Positions 32,160 through 40,943 of a DNA stretch of 64,000 bases are shown one piece after another. How positions within the stretch are numbered: position 1 is the first letter of the stretch; each line of letters opens with the position of its first letter. A model generated the notes under the pieces. That model did no database searches and had not been told where the DNA came from. It worked only from the letters and a program-made list of their open reading frames with translations. The position numbers were made by a program, and so were the translations under genes. The DNA comes from Maritimibacter alkaliphilus (lineage in GTDB: Bacteria > Pseudomonadota > Alphaproteobacteria > Rhodobacterales > Rhodobacteraceae). The stretch is taken from positions 1,116,001 to 1,180,000 of the forward strand of contig NZ_JAHVIT010000001.1 of the NCBI RefSeq assembly GCF_019801605.1, given 5' to 3'.

Positions 32160-33203
32160 ATGTCCTTCATCAAACTGACCGCCTCGACGCTGGCGATCGC
32201 CGCAGTCTCCGCAACCGCTGCAGCCGCCCGTGATCAGGTGCAGGTCGCCGGTTCCTCGACCGTTCTGCCCTACGCCTCGATCGTGGCGGAAGCCTTCGGC
32301 GAGAACTTCGACTTCCCGACCCCGGTCGTTGAATCGGGTGGCTCGTCCTCGGGTCTGAAGCGCTTCTGCGAAGGCGTCGGCGAAAACACCATCGACGTGG
32401 CGAACGCCTCGCGCGCCATCAAGTCGTCGGAAGTCGAAACCTGTGCCGCCAACGGCGTGACCGACATCATCCAGGTCCGCATCGGCTACGACGGGATCGT
32501 CTTCGCCTCGCAGCTGAACGGCCCGGAATACACCGCCTTCGAGCCCGCAGACATCTACAACGCCCTGGCCGCCAAAGTGGTCAAGGACGGTGAGCTGGTC
32601 GACAACACCTACGCCAAGTGGACCGAGTTCAACGCCGATCTGCCCGACGCCGAGATCCTCGGCTTCATCCCCGGCACCAAGCACGGCACCCGCGAAGTCT
32701 TCGAGGAGAAGGTCCTCGTGGCCGGCTGTGAAGCCACCGGCGCCCTGGAAGCCCTGACCGCAGCCAACGGCGGCGACAAGAAAGCAGCCGAGAAGGCCTG
32801 CATGGAAGTCCGCACCGACGGCAAGTCGGTCGATATCGACGGCGACTACACCGAGACCCTGGCCCGCATCGACTCGAACGCGAACGCGATCGGCGTCTTC
32901 GGCCTGGCCTTCTACGAGAACAACACCGACAAGCTGAAAGTGGCGACCATGTCGGGTGTTGAACCCTCCACCGAGACCATCGCCTCGGGCGACTACCCGG
33001 TGTCGCGTCCGCTGTACTTCTACATCAAGAAGGCCCACATCGGCGTGATCCCCGGCCTGAAAGAATACGCAGAGTTCTTCGTCTCCGACGACATGGCAGG
33101 CCCCGATGGCCCGCTCTCGGCCTACGGCCTCGTCTCCGACCCCGAGCTGGCAGACACCCAGTCGATGGTCGAAGAAGAAAAGACCATGGGCTCCTCGTCG
33201 TAA
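32160..33203 (+). CDS. pstS: Phosphate-binding periplasmic protein PstS
   Basis: High-affinity phosphate receptor of the Pst ABC transporter. It is 347 residues with a signal peptide (residues 1-22, ATAAAA-RD). The binding-site motif VAGSSTVLPY and the region VESGGSSSGLKRFC are typical of the alphaproteobacterial branch. CAGGAG lies ahead of the ATG. It is the first gene after the Pho box, and a strong stem-loop follows its stop. Confidence 0.95.
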   Translation: MSFIKLTASTLAIAAVSATAAAARDQVQVAGSSTVLPYASIVAEAFGENFDFPTPVVESGGSSSGLKRFCEGVGENTIDVANASRAIKSSEVETCAANGVTDIIQVRIGYDGIVFASQLNGPEYTAFEPADIYNALAAKVVKDGELVDNTYAKWTEFNADLPDAEILGFIPGTKHGTREVFEEKVLVAGCEATGALEALTAANGGDKKAAEKACMEVRTDGKSVDIDGDYTETLARIDSNANAIGVFGLAFYENNTDKLKVATMSGVEPSTETIASGDYPVSRPLYFYIKKAHIGVIPGLKEYAEFFVSDDMAGPDGPLSAYGLVSDPELADTQSMVEEEKTMGSSS

Positions 33204-33217
33204 TCGACGCCTCTGAG

Positions 33218-33254
33218 GGCGGTGCCTCCGGGAAACCGGGGGCACCGCCTTTTT
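33218..33254 (+). terminator. Stem-loop between pstS and pstC
   Basis: Outer arms GGCGGTGCC/GGCACCGCC, an inner CCGG pair and a GAAA-like tip, then TTTTT. Probably a partial terminator that keeps pstS expression above that of the transporter genes. Confidence 0.85.
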
Positions 33255-33321
33255 GCTTGGGACCCAGCCGCCGCCAGTGGCCCCAGCCTTCCGAACTTCC
33301 TTAGACGTCAGTGAGTTCATT

Positions 33322-34794
33322 ATGCCCGCCCTCTGGATTTTCATCGCCGTGCTGGTGCTGGCCGTGCTGGGGTTCGTCCTCGGCCGCCAACGCGCCCTGG
33401 CCATGGTGGACGGCGACAGCCGGCACCTGCATTCCCTCCCCAATTATTACGGTTTCCATGTCGGGATCTGGGCGCTCGTGCCCGCGCTGCTGGTGCTGGC
33501 GGTCTGGCTGATCGTGCAGCCGATGCTGATCGACACGTCGGTCCAGTCGATGATCCCCGACACCAGCTACGCCACCGACGGTGAGCTGAGCCTCGTGATG
33601 TCAGACGTCCGCCGGGTGGCGGATGGCCTCGACCTCGCGGTCGAGCGCGGCGCGCTGACCGTGGAGGAGGCCGCGACCCTCGACACGGGCGCCACCGATG
33701 TGCGCGCCCTGCTGGGCAATGTCGGCGTCGCCATCGGATCGGACGTGCAACCCGAGGTTCTGGAAGCCGCGCAGGCCTACCGCGCCTCGACCGCCACGGG
33801 CAACATGGCACGGACCGTCATTGTCCTGCTGCTGGCGCTTGCCGGCCTCGGCTGGGCGCTGCGCCGTACCGCGCCCAACTTCCGTGCCCGCAACAGCGTG
33901 GAGAAGGCAACGCTGGGCCTGCTGATCGCGGCGGCCTCGATCGCGATCCTGACCACCCTCGGCATCGTGCTCTCGCTGATCTTCAACACGATCGAGTTCT
34001 TCAAGCTCTACCCGGCGTCGGAGTTCTTCTTCGGCACCACCTGGGCGCCCTCCTTCGGCGGCGGCTCGGAACTGGGCATCCTGCCGCTCTTCTGGGGCAC
34101 CTTCTACATCTCGCTGATCGCGCTTGCCGTCGCCGTGCCCATCGGACTCTTCGCGGCGGTCTACCTGTCGGAATACGCAGGCCCCAAGGTCCGCGCCGTG
34201 GCCAAGCCGATGCTGGAGGTCCTCGCAGGCATCCCGACCATCGTCTACGGTCTCTTCGCGCTCGTCACCGTGGGGCCGATGCTGGTCAATGTCTTCGGCA
34301 ACGAAGGTGCGCTCGGCCTGGGCTGGATGAGCGGCGGCACCGCCGTCATGACCGCGGGCCTCGTCATGGGGATCATGCTGATCCCCTTCGTGTCCTCGCT
34401 CTCCGATGACATCATCAACTCGGTCCCGCAGGCGATGCGCGACGGCTCGCTGGGCCTGGGCGCGACCAAATCGGAAACCCTCAAGCAGGTTGTCCTGCCG
34501 GCGGCGCTGCCGGGGATCGTGGGCGCCGTGCTGCTGGCGGCCTCGCGCGCCATCGGCGAGACGATGATCGTCGTCATGGGGGCAGGGGCCGCGGCCCGGC
34601 TCTCGCTCAACCCCTTCGAAGCCATGACCACCGTCACCGCGAAGATCGTCAGCCAGCTGACCGGCGACGCGGACTTCGCCTCGCCCGAGGCACTGGTGGC
34701 CTTCGCCCTCGGCATGACGCTCTTCGTCATCACCCTGGGCCTGAACATCTTCGCGCTCTACATCGTGCGCAAGTACCGGGAGCAATACGAATGA
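33322..34794 (+). CDS. pstC: Phosphate ABC transporter permease PstC
   Basis: A 490-residue permease. The two N-terminal helices (about 1-22 and 47-67) and a periplasmic insert (about 70-150) precede the usual six-helix core, which is a form common in alphaproteobacteria. The cytoplasmic ABC-coupling loop is visible around SVPQAMRDGSLGLGATKSET. The ATG at 33322 was chosen; earlier in-frame codons lie within the terminator. The stop overlaps the pstA ATG (ATGA). Confidence 0.93.
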   Translation: MPALWIFIAVLVLAVLGFVLGRQRALAMVDGDSRHLHSLPNYYGFHVGIWALVPALLVLAVWLIVQPMLIDTSVQSMIPDTSYATDGELSLVMSDVRRVADGLDLAVERGALTVEEAATLDTGATDVRALLGNVGVAIGSDVQPEVLEAAQAYRASTATGNMARTVIVLLLALAGLGWALRRTAPNFRARNSVEKATLGLLIAAASIAILTTLGIVLSLIFNTIEFFKLYPASEFFFGTTWAPSFGGGSELGILPLFWGTFYISLIALAVAVPIGLFAAVYLSEYAGPKVRAVAKPMLEVLAGIPTIVYGLFALVTVGPMLVNVFGNEGALGLGWMSGGTAVMTAGLVMGIMLIPFVSSLSDDIINSVPQAMRDGSLGLGATKSETLKQVVLPAALPGIVGAVLLAASRAIGETMIVVMGAGAAARLSLNPFEAMTTVTAKIVSQLTGDADFASPEALVAFALGMTLFVITLGLNIFALYIVRKYREQYE

Positions 34795-36152
34795 CCGACG
34801 CAACCGTGCAACCCGGTGCCGAGGGCCGTCCCGTCAAGAGCGGGTCCCTGCTGGAGCAGGACGCCCGCACCAAGCGCCGCAACGCCGCCGAGGCCCGCTT
34901 CAAGTTCTACGGCATGGCCGCCGTCGGGATCGGCGTGATCTTCCTGATCCTGCTGCTGGTCTCCATCGTGCGCAACGGGGTCCCGGCCTTTACCCAGACC
35001 TTCGTCACGGTGCCGATCTACCTGCCCGAGGACAAGCTCGACAAATCCGGCGTCCGCGACCCTGACGTGATGCGCAAGGTCACCACCTTCGGCTATGCGC
35101 CGCTGCTGGATGACGCGCTGGTCACGAAGCTCGAAGACAACGGCATCGAGATGCCCTTCGCCAAGCCGTCCAAGCTGCGCGACATGGTCTCCTCCTCGGC
35201 GGCGGCACAGGTGCGTGACACCGTGCTGGCGAACCCGGACCTGATCGGCCAGACCGTCGATTTCAAGCTGCTCGCCTCGAGCCGCGTGGACGGCTACATG
35301 AAGGGCCGCGTGACCCGCGAGAGCCTTGCCCGTGACAAGAACCTCGACGCGGAACACCTTGATATCGTGGATCAGCTCCACGAGTTGGGCACGCTGGAGC
35401 GGAGCTTCAACTGGGCCTTCATCTTCGGCTCCGACGCCTCCGAAAGCCGCCCGGAACAGGCCGGCCTGGGCGTCTCGATGGTGGGCTCGCTCTTCATGAT
35501 GATCGTGGTCCTCGTGCTGTCGCTGCCGATCGGCGTGGCCGCCTCGATCTACCTCGAGGAATTCGCGCCCAAGAACCGCTGGACCGACCTGATCGAGGTG
35601 AACATCTCGAACCTCGCGGCGGTGCCCTCCATCGTCTTCGGTATCCTCGGCCTCGCGGTCTTCATCCAGTTCGCCCATCTCCCGATGTCGGCGCCGCTGG
35701 TGGGGGGGCTCGTTCTGACGCTGATGACGCTGCCGACGATCATCATCTCGACCCGCGCCTCGCTGAAGGCGGTGCCGCCCTCGATCCGCGATGCGGCCCT
35801 CGGCGTCGGCGCCTCCAAGATGCAGTCGGTGTTCCACCACGTGCTGCCGCTGGCCATGCCGGGCATCCTGACCGGGACCATCCTCGGCCTCGCGCAGGCG
35901 CTTGGCGAAACCGCGCCGCTGCTGCTGATCGGCATGGTGGGCTTCATCGCCTCCAACATGCCCGACGGGGTCGCCGCCGGCTTCCTCTCGCCGAACTCGG
36001 CCATGCCCGCCCAGATCTACGAATGGGCCAAGCGCGCCGATCCTGCCTACTATGAACGCGCCTGGGGCGGGATCATCATCCTGCTGGTCTTCCTGATGAC
36101 GATGAACATTATCGCCATCCTCCTGCGCCGCCGCTTCGAACGTCGGTGGTAA
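34791..36152 (+). CDS. pstA: Phosphate ABC transporter permease PstA
   Basis: A 453-residue permease. A charged N-terminus and one helix (about 40-60) lead into a periplasmic region of about 150 residues (DUF3333-like), then the membrane core. The coupling loop reads PPSIRDAALGVGASKMQSV. It is translationally coupled to pstC by a 4-base overlap. Confidence 0.93.
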   Translation: MTDATVQPGAEGRPVKSGSLLEQDARTKRRNAAEARFKFYGMAAVGIGVIFLILLLVSIVRNGVPAFTQTFVTVPIYLPEDKLDKSGVRDPDVMRKVTTFGYAPLLDDALVTKLEDNGIEMPFAKPSKLRDMVSSSAAAQVRDTVLANPDLIGQTVDFKLLASSRVDGYMKGRVTRESLARDKNLDAEHLDIVDQLHELGTLERSFNWAFIFGSDASESRPEQAGLGVSMVGSLFMMIVVLVLSLPIGVAASIYLEEFAPKNRWTDLIEVNISNLAAVPSIVFGILGLAVFIQFAHLPMSAPLVGGLVLTLMTLPTIIISTRASLKAVPPSIRDAALGVGASKMQSVFHHVLPLAMPGILTGTILGLAQALGETAPLLLIGMVGFIASNMPDGVAAGFLSPNSAMPAQIYEWAKRADPAYYERAWGGIIILLVFLMTMNIIAILLRRRFERRW

Positions 36153-36161
36153 GATAGGGAC

Positions 36162-36962
36162 ATGACAATGTACGATTCTCCGAAAAGCGAAACCGCCGTG
36201 CAGCACGCCATCAAAATCGCCGCCAACAAGGTTCAGGTCTACTACGGGGACACCCACGCCATCAAAGACGTGGATGTCCGGATCGAGGACAAGACCGTCA
36301 CCGCCTTCATCGGCCCATCGGGCTGCGGCAAGTCCACCTTCCTGCGGACCCTCAACCGGATGAACGACACGATCGACATCTGCCGGGTCGAAGGCGAGAT
36401 CCTGCTGGACGGCGAGAACATCTATGACAAGCGCGTCGACCCCGTGCAGCTGCGCGCCAAGGTCGGCATGGTGTTCCAGAAGCCGAACCCGTTCCCCAAG
36501 TCGATCTACGACAACATCGCCTATGGCCCCCGGATCCACGGGCTGGCCAAGACCAAGGCCGACCTCGACGATATCGTCGAGAAGTCGCTGCGCCGCGGGG
36601 CGATCTGGAACGAGGTGAAGGACCGTCTGCATGCACCGGGCACCGGCCTGTCGGGCGGTCAGCAACAGCGTCTGTGCATCGCCCGCGCCGTGGCGACCGA
36701 GCCGGAAGTCCTGCTGATGGACGAACCCTGTTCCGCGCTCGATCCGATCGCCACCGGGCAGGTCGAGGAGCTGATCGACGAACTGCGCGAAAGCTACTCG
36801 GTGGTCATCGTGACGCACTCGATGCAGCAGGCCGCGCGGGTCAGCCAGAAGACCGCCTTCTTCCACCTCGGGAACCTCGTCGAATTCGGCGAGACCTCGC
36901 AGATCTTCACCAACCCGAAGGATCCGCGCACCGAGAGCTACATCACCGGCCGGATCGGCTGA
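36162..36962 (+). CDS. pstB: Phosphate ABC transporter ATPase PstB
   Basis: A 266-residue ABC ATPase. Walker A is GPSGCGKST (51-59), the signature LSGGQQQR, and Walker [13 protein letters not shown], with the characteristic PstB stretch [20 protein letters not shown]. It powers phosphate import and transmits transport state to PhoR and PhoU. It starts nine bases past pstA. Confidence 0.97.
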   Translation: MTMYDSPKSETAVQHAIKIAANKVQVYYGDTHAIKDVDVRIEDKTVTAFIGPSGCGKSTFLRTLNRMNDTIDICRVEGEILLDGENIYDKRVDPVQLRAKVGMVFQKPNPFPKSIYDNIAYGPRIHGLAKTKADLDDIVEKSLRRGAIWNEVKDRLHAPGTGLSGGQQQRLCIARAVATEPEVLLMDEPCSALDPIATGQVEELIDELRESYSVVIVTHSMQQAARVSQKTAFFHLGNLVEFGETSQIFTNPKDPRTESYITGRIG

Positions 36963-36983
36963 TCCGGGTTCTGGGAGACCAAA

Positions 36984-37736
36984 ATGACTGAGCAGAAGCA
37001 ACATATCGCCAGCGCCTTCGACCGCGACCTCGAAGCGATCCAGGCCAAGATCATGAAGATGGGGGGCCTCGTGGAGGCCGCCATCCTCGACGCCTCGCAG
37101 TCGCTGGAAGCGCGCGACGAGGAACTGGCCGAGAAGGTCCGCAAGGGCGACGCGGCCATCGACGAGCTGGAAGAGATGATCAACGAGGACGCCGCCCGCC
37201 TGATCGCGCTGCGCGCGCCCACGGCCAGCGACCTGCGCGTCGTGCTCTCGGTGATGAAGATCGCCGCGAACCTCGAACGGATCGGGGACTACGCAAAGAA
37301 CATGGCGAAGCGGACCGGCGTGCTGGTGCAGATGTCGCCGATCCCGGGCTCGCATTCCTCGCTGCGCCGGATGGCGCGCGAAGTGGAGCGCCAGCTTCAG
37401 GATGCGCTCGACGCCTACATCCGCCGTGACGTGGCGCTCGCCGAGGACGTGATCCAGCGCGACCTGGAAATCGACCAGATGTACAACGCGCTCTTCCGCG
37501 AATTCCTGACCCACATGATGGAAGACCCGCGCAACATCACCGCCTGCATGCACCTGCATTTCATCGCCAAGAACAACGAGCGCATGGGCGACCACGCGAC
37601 CTCGATCGCGGAGCAGGTGGTCTACCTCGTCACCGGCGAGACGCCGGACGAGCAGCGGCCGAAGCAGGACAAGACCTCCACGGACCTCGGCGTGGCGCCC
37701 GAAGGCTCCTACGTGGAAAACAGCAAGGACGCCTGA
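36984..37736 (+). CDS. phoU: Phosphate signalling protein PhoU
   Basis: A 250-residue all-helical protein made of two PhoU repeats, each with the metal-binding E/D-x3-D pattern (NLERIGDYAKNMAKR, NNERMGDHATSIAEQ). It represses PhoR-PhoB when phosphate is plentiful. It is 21 bases from pstB and two bases before phoB. Confidence 0.96.
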   Translation: MTEQKQHIASAFDRDLEAIQAKIMKMGGLVEAAILDASQSLEARDEELAEKVRKGDAAIDELEEMINEDAARLIALRAPTASDLRVVLSVMKIAANLERIGDYAKNMAKRTGVLVQMSPIPGSHSSLRRMAREVERQLQDALDAYIRRDVALAEDVIQRDLEIDQMYNALFREFLTHMMEDPRNITACMHLHFIAKNNERMGDHATSIAEQVVYLVTGETPDEQRPKQDKTSTDLGVAPEGSYVENSKDA

Positions 37737-37738
37737 CG

Positions 37739-38425
37739 ATGAGTGACCAGCCGACAGTTCTGGTGGTCGAGGACGAGGCCGCGCAGCGCGAGGTCCTGTC
37801 CTACAACCTCGAGGCCGAGGGCTTCCGGGTGCAACGCGCCGAGAACGGCGAAGAGGCCCTGCTGCTGGTGGAGGAAGGCGCGCCCGACGTGATCGTCCTC
37901 GACTGGATGCTACCCAATGTCTCGGGCATCGAGGTCTGCCGCCAGCTCAAGATGCGGTCCGAGACCCGCGGCGTGCCGATCATCATGCTCTCGGCCCGCT
38001 CGGAAGAGGTGGACCGCGTGCGTGGCCTCGAGACGGGCGCGGACGACTACGTGGTGAAACCCTACTCGGTGATCGAGCTGATGGCGCGGGTGCGCGCGCA
38101 GCTGCGCCGCACGCGGCCTGCCTCGGTCGGCGAGCGGCTGGAGTTCGAGGACATCGTGCTCGACGCCGACACCCACCGGGTGACCCGGGCGGAGAACCAG
38201 CTGAAGCTGGGCCCGACCGAGTTCCGCCTGCTCTCCACCTTCATGGAGAAGCCGGGCCGGGTCTGGTCGCGCGAACAGCTGCTGGACCGGGTCTGGGGCC
38301 GCGACATCTACGTCGACACCCGCACCGTTGACGTGCACATCGGTCGCCTGCGCAAGGCGCTGTGCCAGTTCGGCGGCGCCGATCCGCTGCGCACGGTGCG
38401 CGGCGCGGGCTACGCGCTCGGCTGA
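37739..38425 (+). CDS. phoB: Phosphate-regulon response regulator PhoB
   Basis: A 228-residue OmpR-type regulator. The receiver has the acidic pair E11-D12, phosphoacceptor D55 (VIVLDWMLPN) and lysine in VVKPYS. The C-terminal winged helix has DVHIGRLRKAL and a final RGAGYALG. It should bind the Pho box at 32048. A Leu-Gly C-terminal end is normal for the family. Confidence 0.96.
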   Translation: MSDQPTVLVVEDEAAQREVLSYNLEAEGFRVQRAENGEEALLLVEEGAPDVIVLDWMLPNVSGIEVCRQLKMRSETRGVPIIMLSARSEEVDRVRGLETGADDYVVKPYSVIELMARVRAQLRRTRPASVGERLEFEDIVLDADTHRVTRAENQLKLGPTEFRLLSTFMEKPGRVWSREQLLDRVWGRDIYVDTRTVDVHIGRLRKALCQFGGADPLRTVRGAGYALG

Positions 38426-38453
38426 CCCGGGGTCTTTCGCCACCGATCAAGGG

Positions 38454-38486
38454 AACGGGCAGGGCGCGGCTCTGCCCGTTTTCTTT
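38454..38486 (+). terminator. Terminator of the pst-phoU-phoB operon
   Basis: Arms AACGGGCAG and CTGCCCGTT with a 9-base loop, followed by TTCTTTT. Confidence 0.85.
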
Positions 38487-38498
38487 TCAGAAAACGGT

Positions 38499-38624
38499 CC
38501 GGAAAATTCGAATTTTCCGGGCAGGGCGGTTGGGTCTGGGTGACCGTTCGGAGGGCGCACTGTCCGTGAGGGGCCCGACCAAGAATTTTCGAAAATTCTT
38601 GGCAAAATTCTTCGAAGAATTTTG
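38499..38624. repeat. Three perfect TTCGAA-centred palindromes
   Basis: At 38499-38520 is a 22-base perfect palindrome (half-arm CCGGAAAATTC). At 38579-38602 is a 24-base one (half-arm CCAAGAATTTTC). Directly adjoining, at 38603-38624, is a third of 22 bases (half-arm CAAAATTCTTC). All are centred on TTCGAA with AT-rich arms, in strong contrast to the GC-rich flanks. No gene lies here. They could be transcript hairpins, REP-like elements or a protein-binding array. Confidence 0.85.
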
Positions 38625-38688
38625 GGGCGCTGCCCGGACTGGTGCGATCGCGGCGCTGCCCGGTGTCCGCCTGTGGGTGACCGCTCCC

Positions 38689-38743
38689 CCGGCGTCTTTG
38701 GCGCCGGAGGGTCAGGTGAGTATTTGGGGAAAGATGAAGGCTC
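38689..38743. repeat. Composite intergenic repeat, copy C (partial)
   Basis: A hairpin CCGGCG-TCTTTGG-CGCCGG is followed by GAGTATTTGGGGAAAGATGAA, which matches the tail of copy B at 55981-56003 closely (GAGTATTT-CC/GG-GGAAAGATGAA). Both copies run into GGCTCAG at the 3' end of a minus-strand gene. The G-run and C-run part is missing here. Confidence 0.6.
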
Positions 38744-39887
38744 AGCGAGGCAGCAGGTAGGCGTCCTGCGGGACGGGATCGTCGAAGGGCTTCGGGGCTG
38801 CGGACAGGGCCTCCTGCACGAGGTGGTCGACCAGTTCCGGGAAGAGCAGGTGGTTGCGGCGCGAGGCCTCCCAGAGGAAGAAGCCGTAGGAGCCGGGGAT
38901 CGGGTTGATCTCGTTGAACCAGATCTCGCCGGTCTTGCTGTCGCACATGAAATCGAGCCGCGGCGCGCCGCGGGCGCCGAGCGCGGTGAAGACCGCCTTG
39001 GCCTGATCGAGGACCTTGGCCTCCAACTCGGGCGGCATCTCGGGGTTGATGTCGCGGGTGAGCGAGAGCATGCCTTCGGAGGGCAGCGCGCCCTTGGCGC
39101 CGCCGTTGGAGGAGAGGTACTTGGTCTTGTAGTCGAGCAGTTCCTCCCCGCTCTTGGGCCGTTCGATGGCGGAGCAGATCACCTCGCCGCCGACCTTGGC
39201 CACGGCGACGTTGTATTCCTGCAGGTTCTGCACCTGCGGTTCGATCACCGCGACCGTGTCCTGCCGCAGGACGGAGGCCGTCAGGTGGGTCAGCTCCTCG
39301 GGCGTCTTGGCCAGGCCCACGCCGATGGAGGAGCCGAGCGAGGCGGGTTTCACGATCGCCGGCAGGCCGAAGGAGGCCAGCACCTCGGCGTGCCAGTCGC
39401 TGGCGTCTTCGGCGCCGCGGCGCACCACGACCTGATCCACCACGTTGACGCCGGCGGCGGCCACCACGGTCTTGGTCAGGTCCTTGCGCATGGCAACGCC
39501 GGAATGGGTGGCCGAGAAGCCGGTGACCGGAATGCCCAGCAGTTCGAAATGGCCCTGGATGCGGCCATCCTCGCCAAAGCCGTGGAAAACGGGCAGGGCG
39601 CAGTCGAAGCGGATCGGCGGCTGACCGCCGGTGCCGCGCATCTCGGGCCCGGCATCGCCCCAGGCGAAGGTGACCTCGCGCAGGCCCGGCGGCAGCGGGC
39701 GATAGCGGCGCACATCGCGCAGGGAGGCCCCGGTGCGGAACACCGTGTCAAAGCCCAGGTGCACCGGGATCACCTCGTATTTCCGGGTGTCGACGGCATC
39801 CATCAGCTGCTGCGCGCTGATCACGCTGACGTCGTGTTCGGGGCTGGGGCCGCCGAAGATCACGGCGATGCGGAATTTCTGGTCCAT
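38742..39887 (-). CDS. D-alanine-D-alanine ligase-like ATP-grasp ligase (DdlA/VanA type)
   Basis: A 381-residue ATP-grasp enzyme. The N-terminal FGGPSPEHDVSVIS (11-24) has E17 in the place of the Ddl substrate-binding glutamate. ATP-grasp core motifs PAIVKPASLGSSIGV (176-190) and DYKTKYLSS (252-260) follow. The C-terminal metal and acceptor region reads EIWFNEINPIPGSYGFFLWE (321-340), where typical Ddl/Van enzymes read NEVNT-LPGFT. This change in the acceptor pocket suggests a product other than D-Ala-D-Ala. It diverges from the hydrolase and MurF-like genes, not from a cell-wall cluster. A plain second Ddl is the alternative. Confidence 0.75.
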   Translation of the reverse strand: MDQKFRIAVIFGGPSPEHDVSVISAQQLMDAVDTRKYEVIPVHLGFDTVFRTGASLRDVRRYRPLPPGLREVTFAWGDAGPEMRGTGGQPPIRFDCALPVFHGFGEDGRIQGHFELLGIPVTGFSATHSGVAMRKDLTKTVVAAAGVNVVDQVVVRRGAEDASDWHAEVLASFGLPAIVKPASLGSSIGVGLAKTPEELTHLTASVLRQDTVAVIEPQVQNLQEYNVAVAKVGGEVICSAIERPKSGEELLDYKTKYLSSNGGAKGALPSEGMLSLTRDINPEMPPELEAKVLDQAKAVFTALGARGAPRLDFMCDSKTGEIWFNEINPIPGSYGFFLWEASRRNHLLFPELVDHLVQEALSAAPKPFDDPVPQDAYLLPR

Positions 39888-40041
39888 GCTGCGCCTGCTC
39901 TGGCTTCTTCTGGTCTGGCTTCGTGTGGGTCGTCCATGAGGGCCGCGCGGCACCGCGGACCTGGCGCGCCGAGGGCGCGGCGATGGGCAAGCGGCGGCCT
40001 GTCGGGCCTTTTTTGGTTCTAGCGCAATTGAGGCTGCCGGA

Positions 40042-40056
40042 CCATACATGATATGG
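40042..40056. promoter_or_regulatory. Dyad in the divergent ligase/hydrolase promoter region
   Basis: CCATA-N5-TATGG lies in the AT-rich centre of the 270-base spacer between the two divergent starts, flanked by GC-rich sequence. Candidate operator or overlapping promoter; chance is possible for arms this short. Confidence 0.3.
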
Positions 40057-40157
40057 CGGGGTGACAGGCACGGGCCCCAAGGCGCTGTGGCCCGCGCGGG
40101 TTTCCGCGTGCGGGGCCATGCCGCCACACGGGCGAGAAAGAGGGCACAGGCGGAGCC

Positions 40158-40943
40158 ATGCAGATGCATTCTACGACGATCGGGGACGCCGGGCTGCCGG
40201 ACGTGGTGATGGCCCACGGCTGGGACCGGACCCATGCGGATTTCATCCTCGCCGCCGAGAGCCTTGCGCCCGTGGCGCGCTGTCACCTGCTGGACCTGCC
40301 GGGCTTCGGCGCCAGCCCGCGCCCCGAGGCCAGCTGGGGCACCGCCGATTATGCCGACCATGTCGCCGAAGAGATGCAGCAGCGTCTCGGGCGGCCCTTC
40401 CTCTGGGTCGGGCACAGCCTTGGCGGGCGCATCGGCCTGCGTCTCGGCGTGCACCACGGGCGGGCGCTGACCGGCCTCGTGCTGGTGGCCCCGGCCGGGG
40501 TGCCGCGGCGGCGGAGCGAATGGCAGAAGCTGCGTGGCGACCTGCGCGGAGCAAAGTTCCGCTTCCTCAGGAAGCGCGCGAAGGACGAAGCGGAAGTGAT
40601 TGAACTGGAAAAGAAATACGGAAGCATCGACTACGTGCATAGCCGCGAGACCGGGCTGCGCGATATCTTCCTGAACACGGTGAACGAGGATCAGAGCCTC
40701 GACATCGGCCGGATCACAACGCCCACGTCGCTGGTGTTCGGGGCCGAGGACAGCGAGACGCCGCCGGAGCTTGGCCTGCGGATGCAGCGGCTGATCCCGG
40801 GGTCGAGCCTGACGGTCGTGCCGGGGCTCGACCATATCTCGGTCCTTTTCCGCGGGCGGCACCAGCTGGCGGCGATCGTCAAGGACATGCTGCGGGAGAC
40901 CGGGCAGATGGCGCCGCAAGGCGGGCAGGGAGCGGCACAATGA
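40158..40943 (+). CDS. Alpha/beta hydrolase
   Basis: A 261-residue alpha/beta-hydrolase fold protein. The nucleophile elbow is GHSLGG (Ser near residue 92), the acid in GAEDSETPPEL, and the catalytic histidine in GLDHISV. The oxyanion strand begins VVMAHGWDRTHADF. There is no signal peptide, so it acts in the cytoplasm. It overlaps the MurF-like gene by four bases, hence the two are coupled. Substrate unknown; hydrolysis or acyl transfer of an ester, thioester or amide made by its neighbours is a guess. The ATG at 40158 is preceded by GGCGGAG. Confidence 0.8.
   Translation: MQMHSTTIGDAGLPDVVMAHGWDRTHADFILAAESLAPVARCHLLDLPGFGASPRPEASWGTADYADHVAEEMQQRLGRPFLWVGHSLGGRIGLRLGVHHGRALTGLVLVAPAGVPRRRSEWQKLRGDLRGAKFRFLRKRAKDEAEVIELEKKYGSIDYVHSRETGLRDIFLNTVNEDQSLDIGRITTPTSLVFGAEDSETPPELGLRMQRLIPGSSLTVVPGLDHISVLFRGRHQLAAIVKDMLRETGQMAPQGGQGAAQ

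Noticed and set aside
33253-33321. Extended pstC start (TTG inside the spacer)
   Set aside because: It would start within the terminator stem-loop T-run; the ATG at 33322 precedes the first helix.
38600-38741. Palindromes read as phoB terminators
   Set aside because: A normal GC-stem terminator with T-run already lies at 38454-38486, and the palindromes are AT-rich and lack a T-tract.
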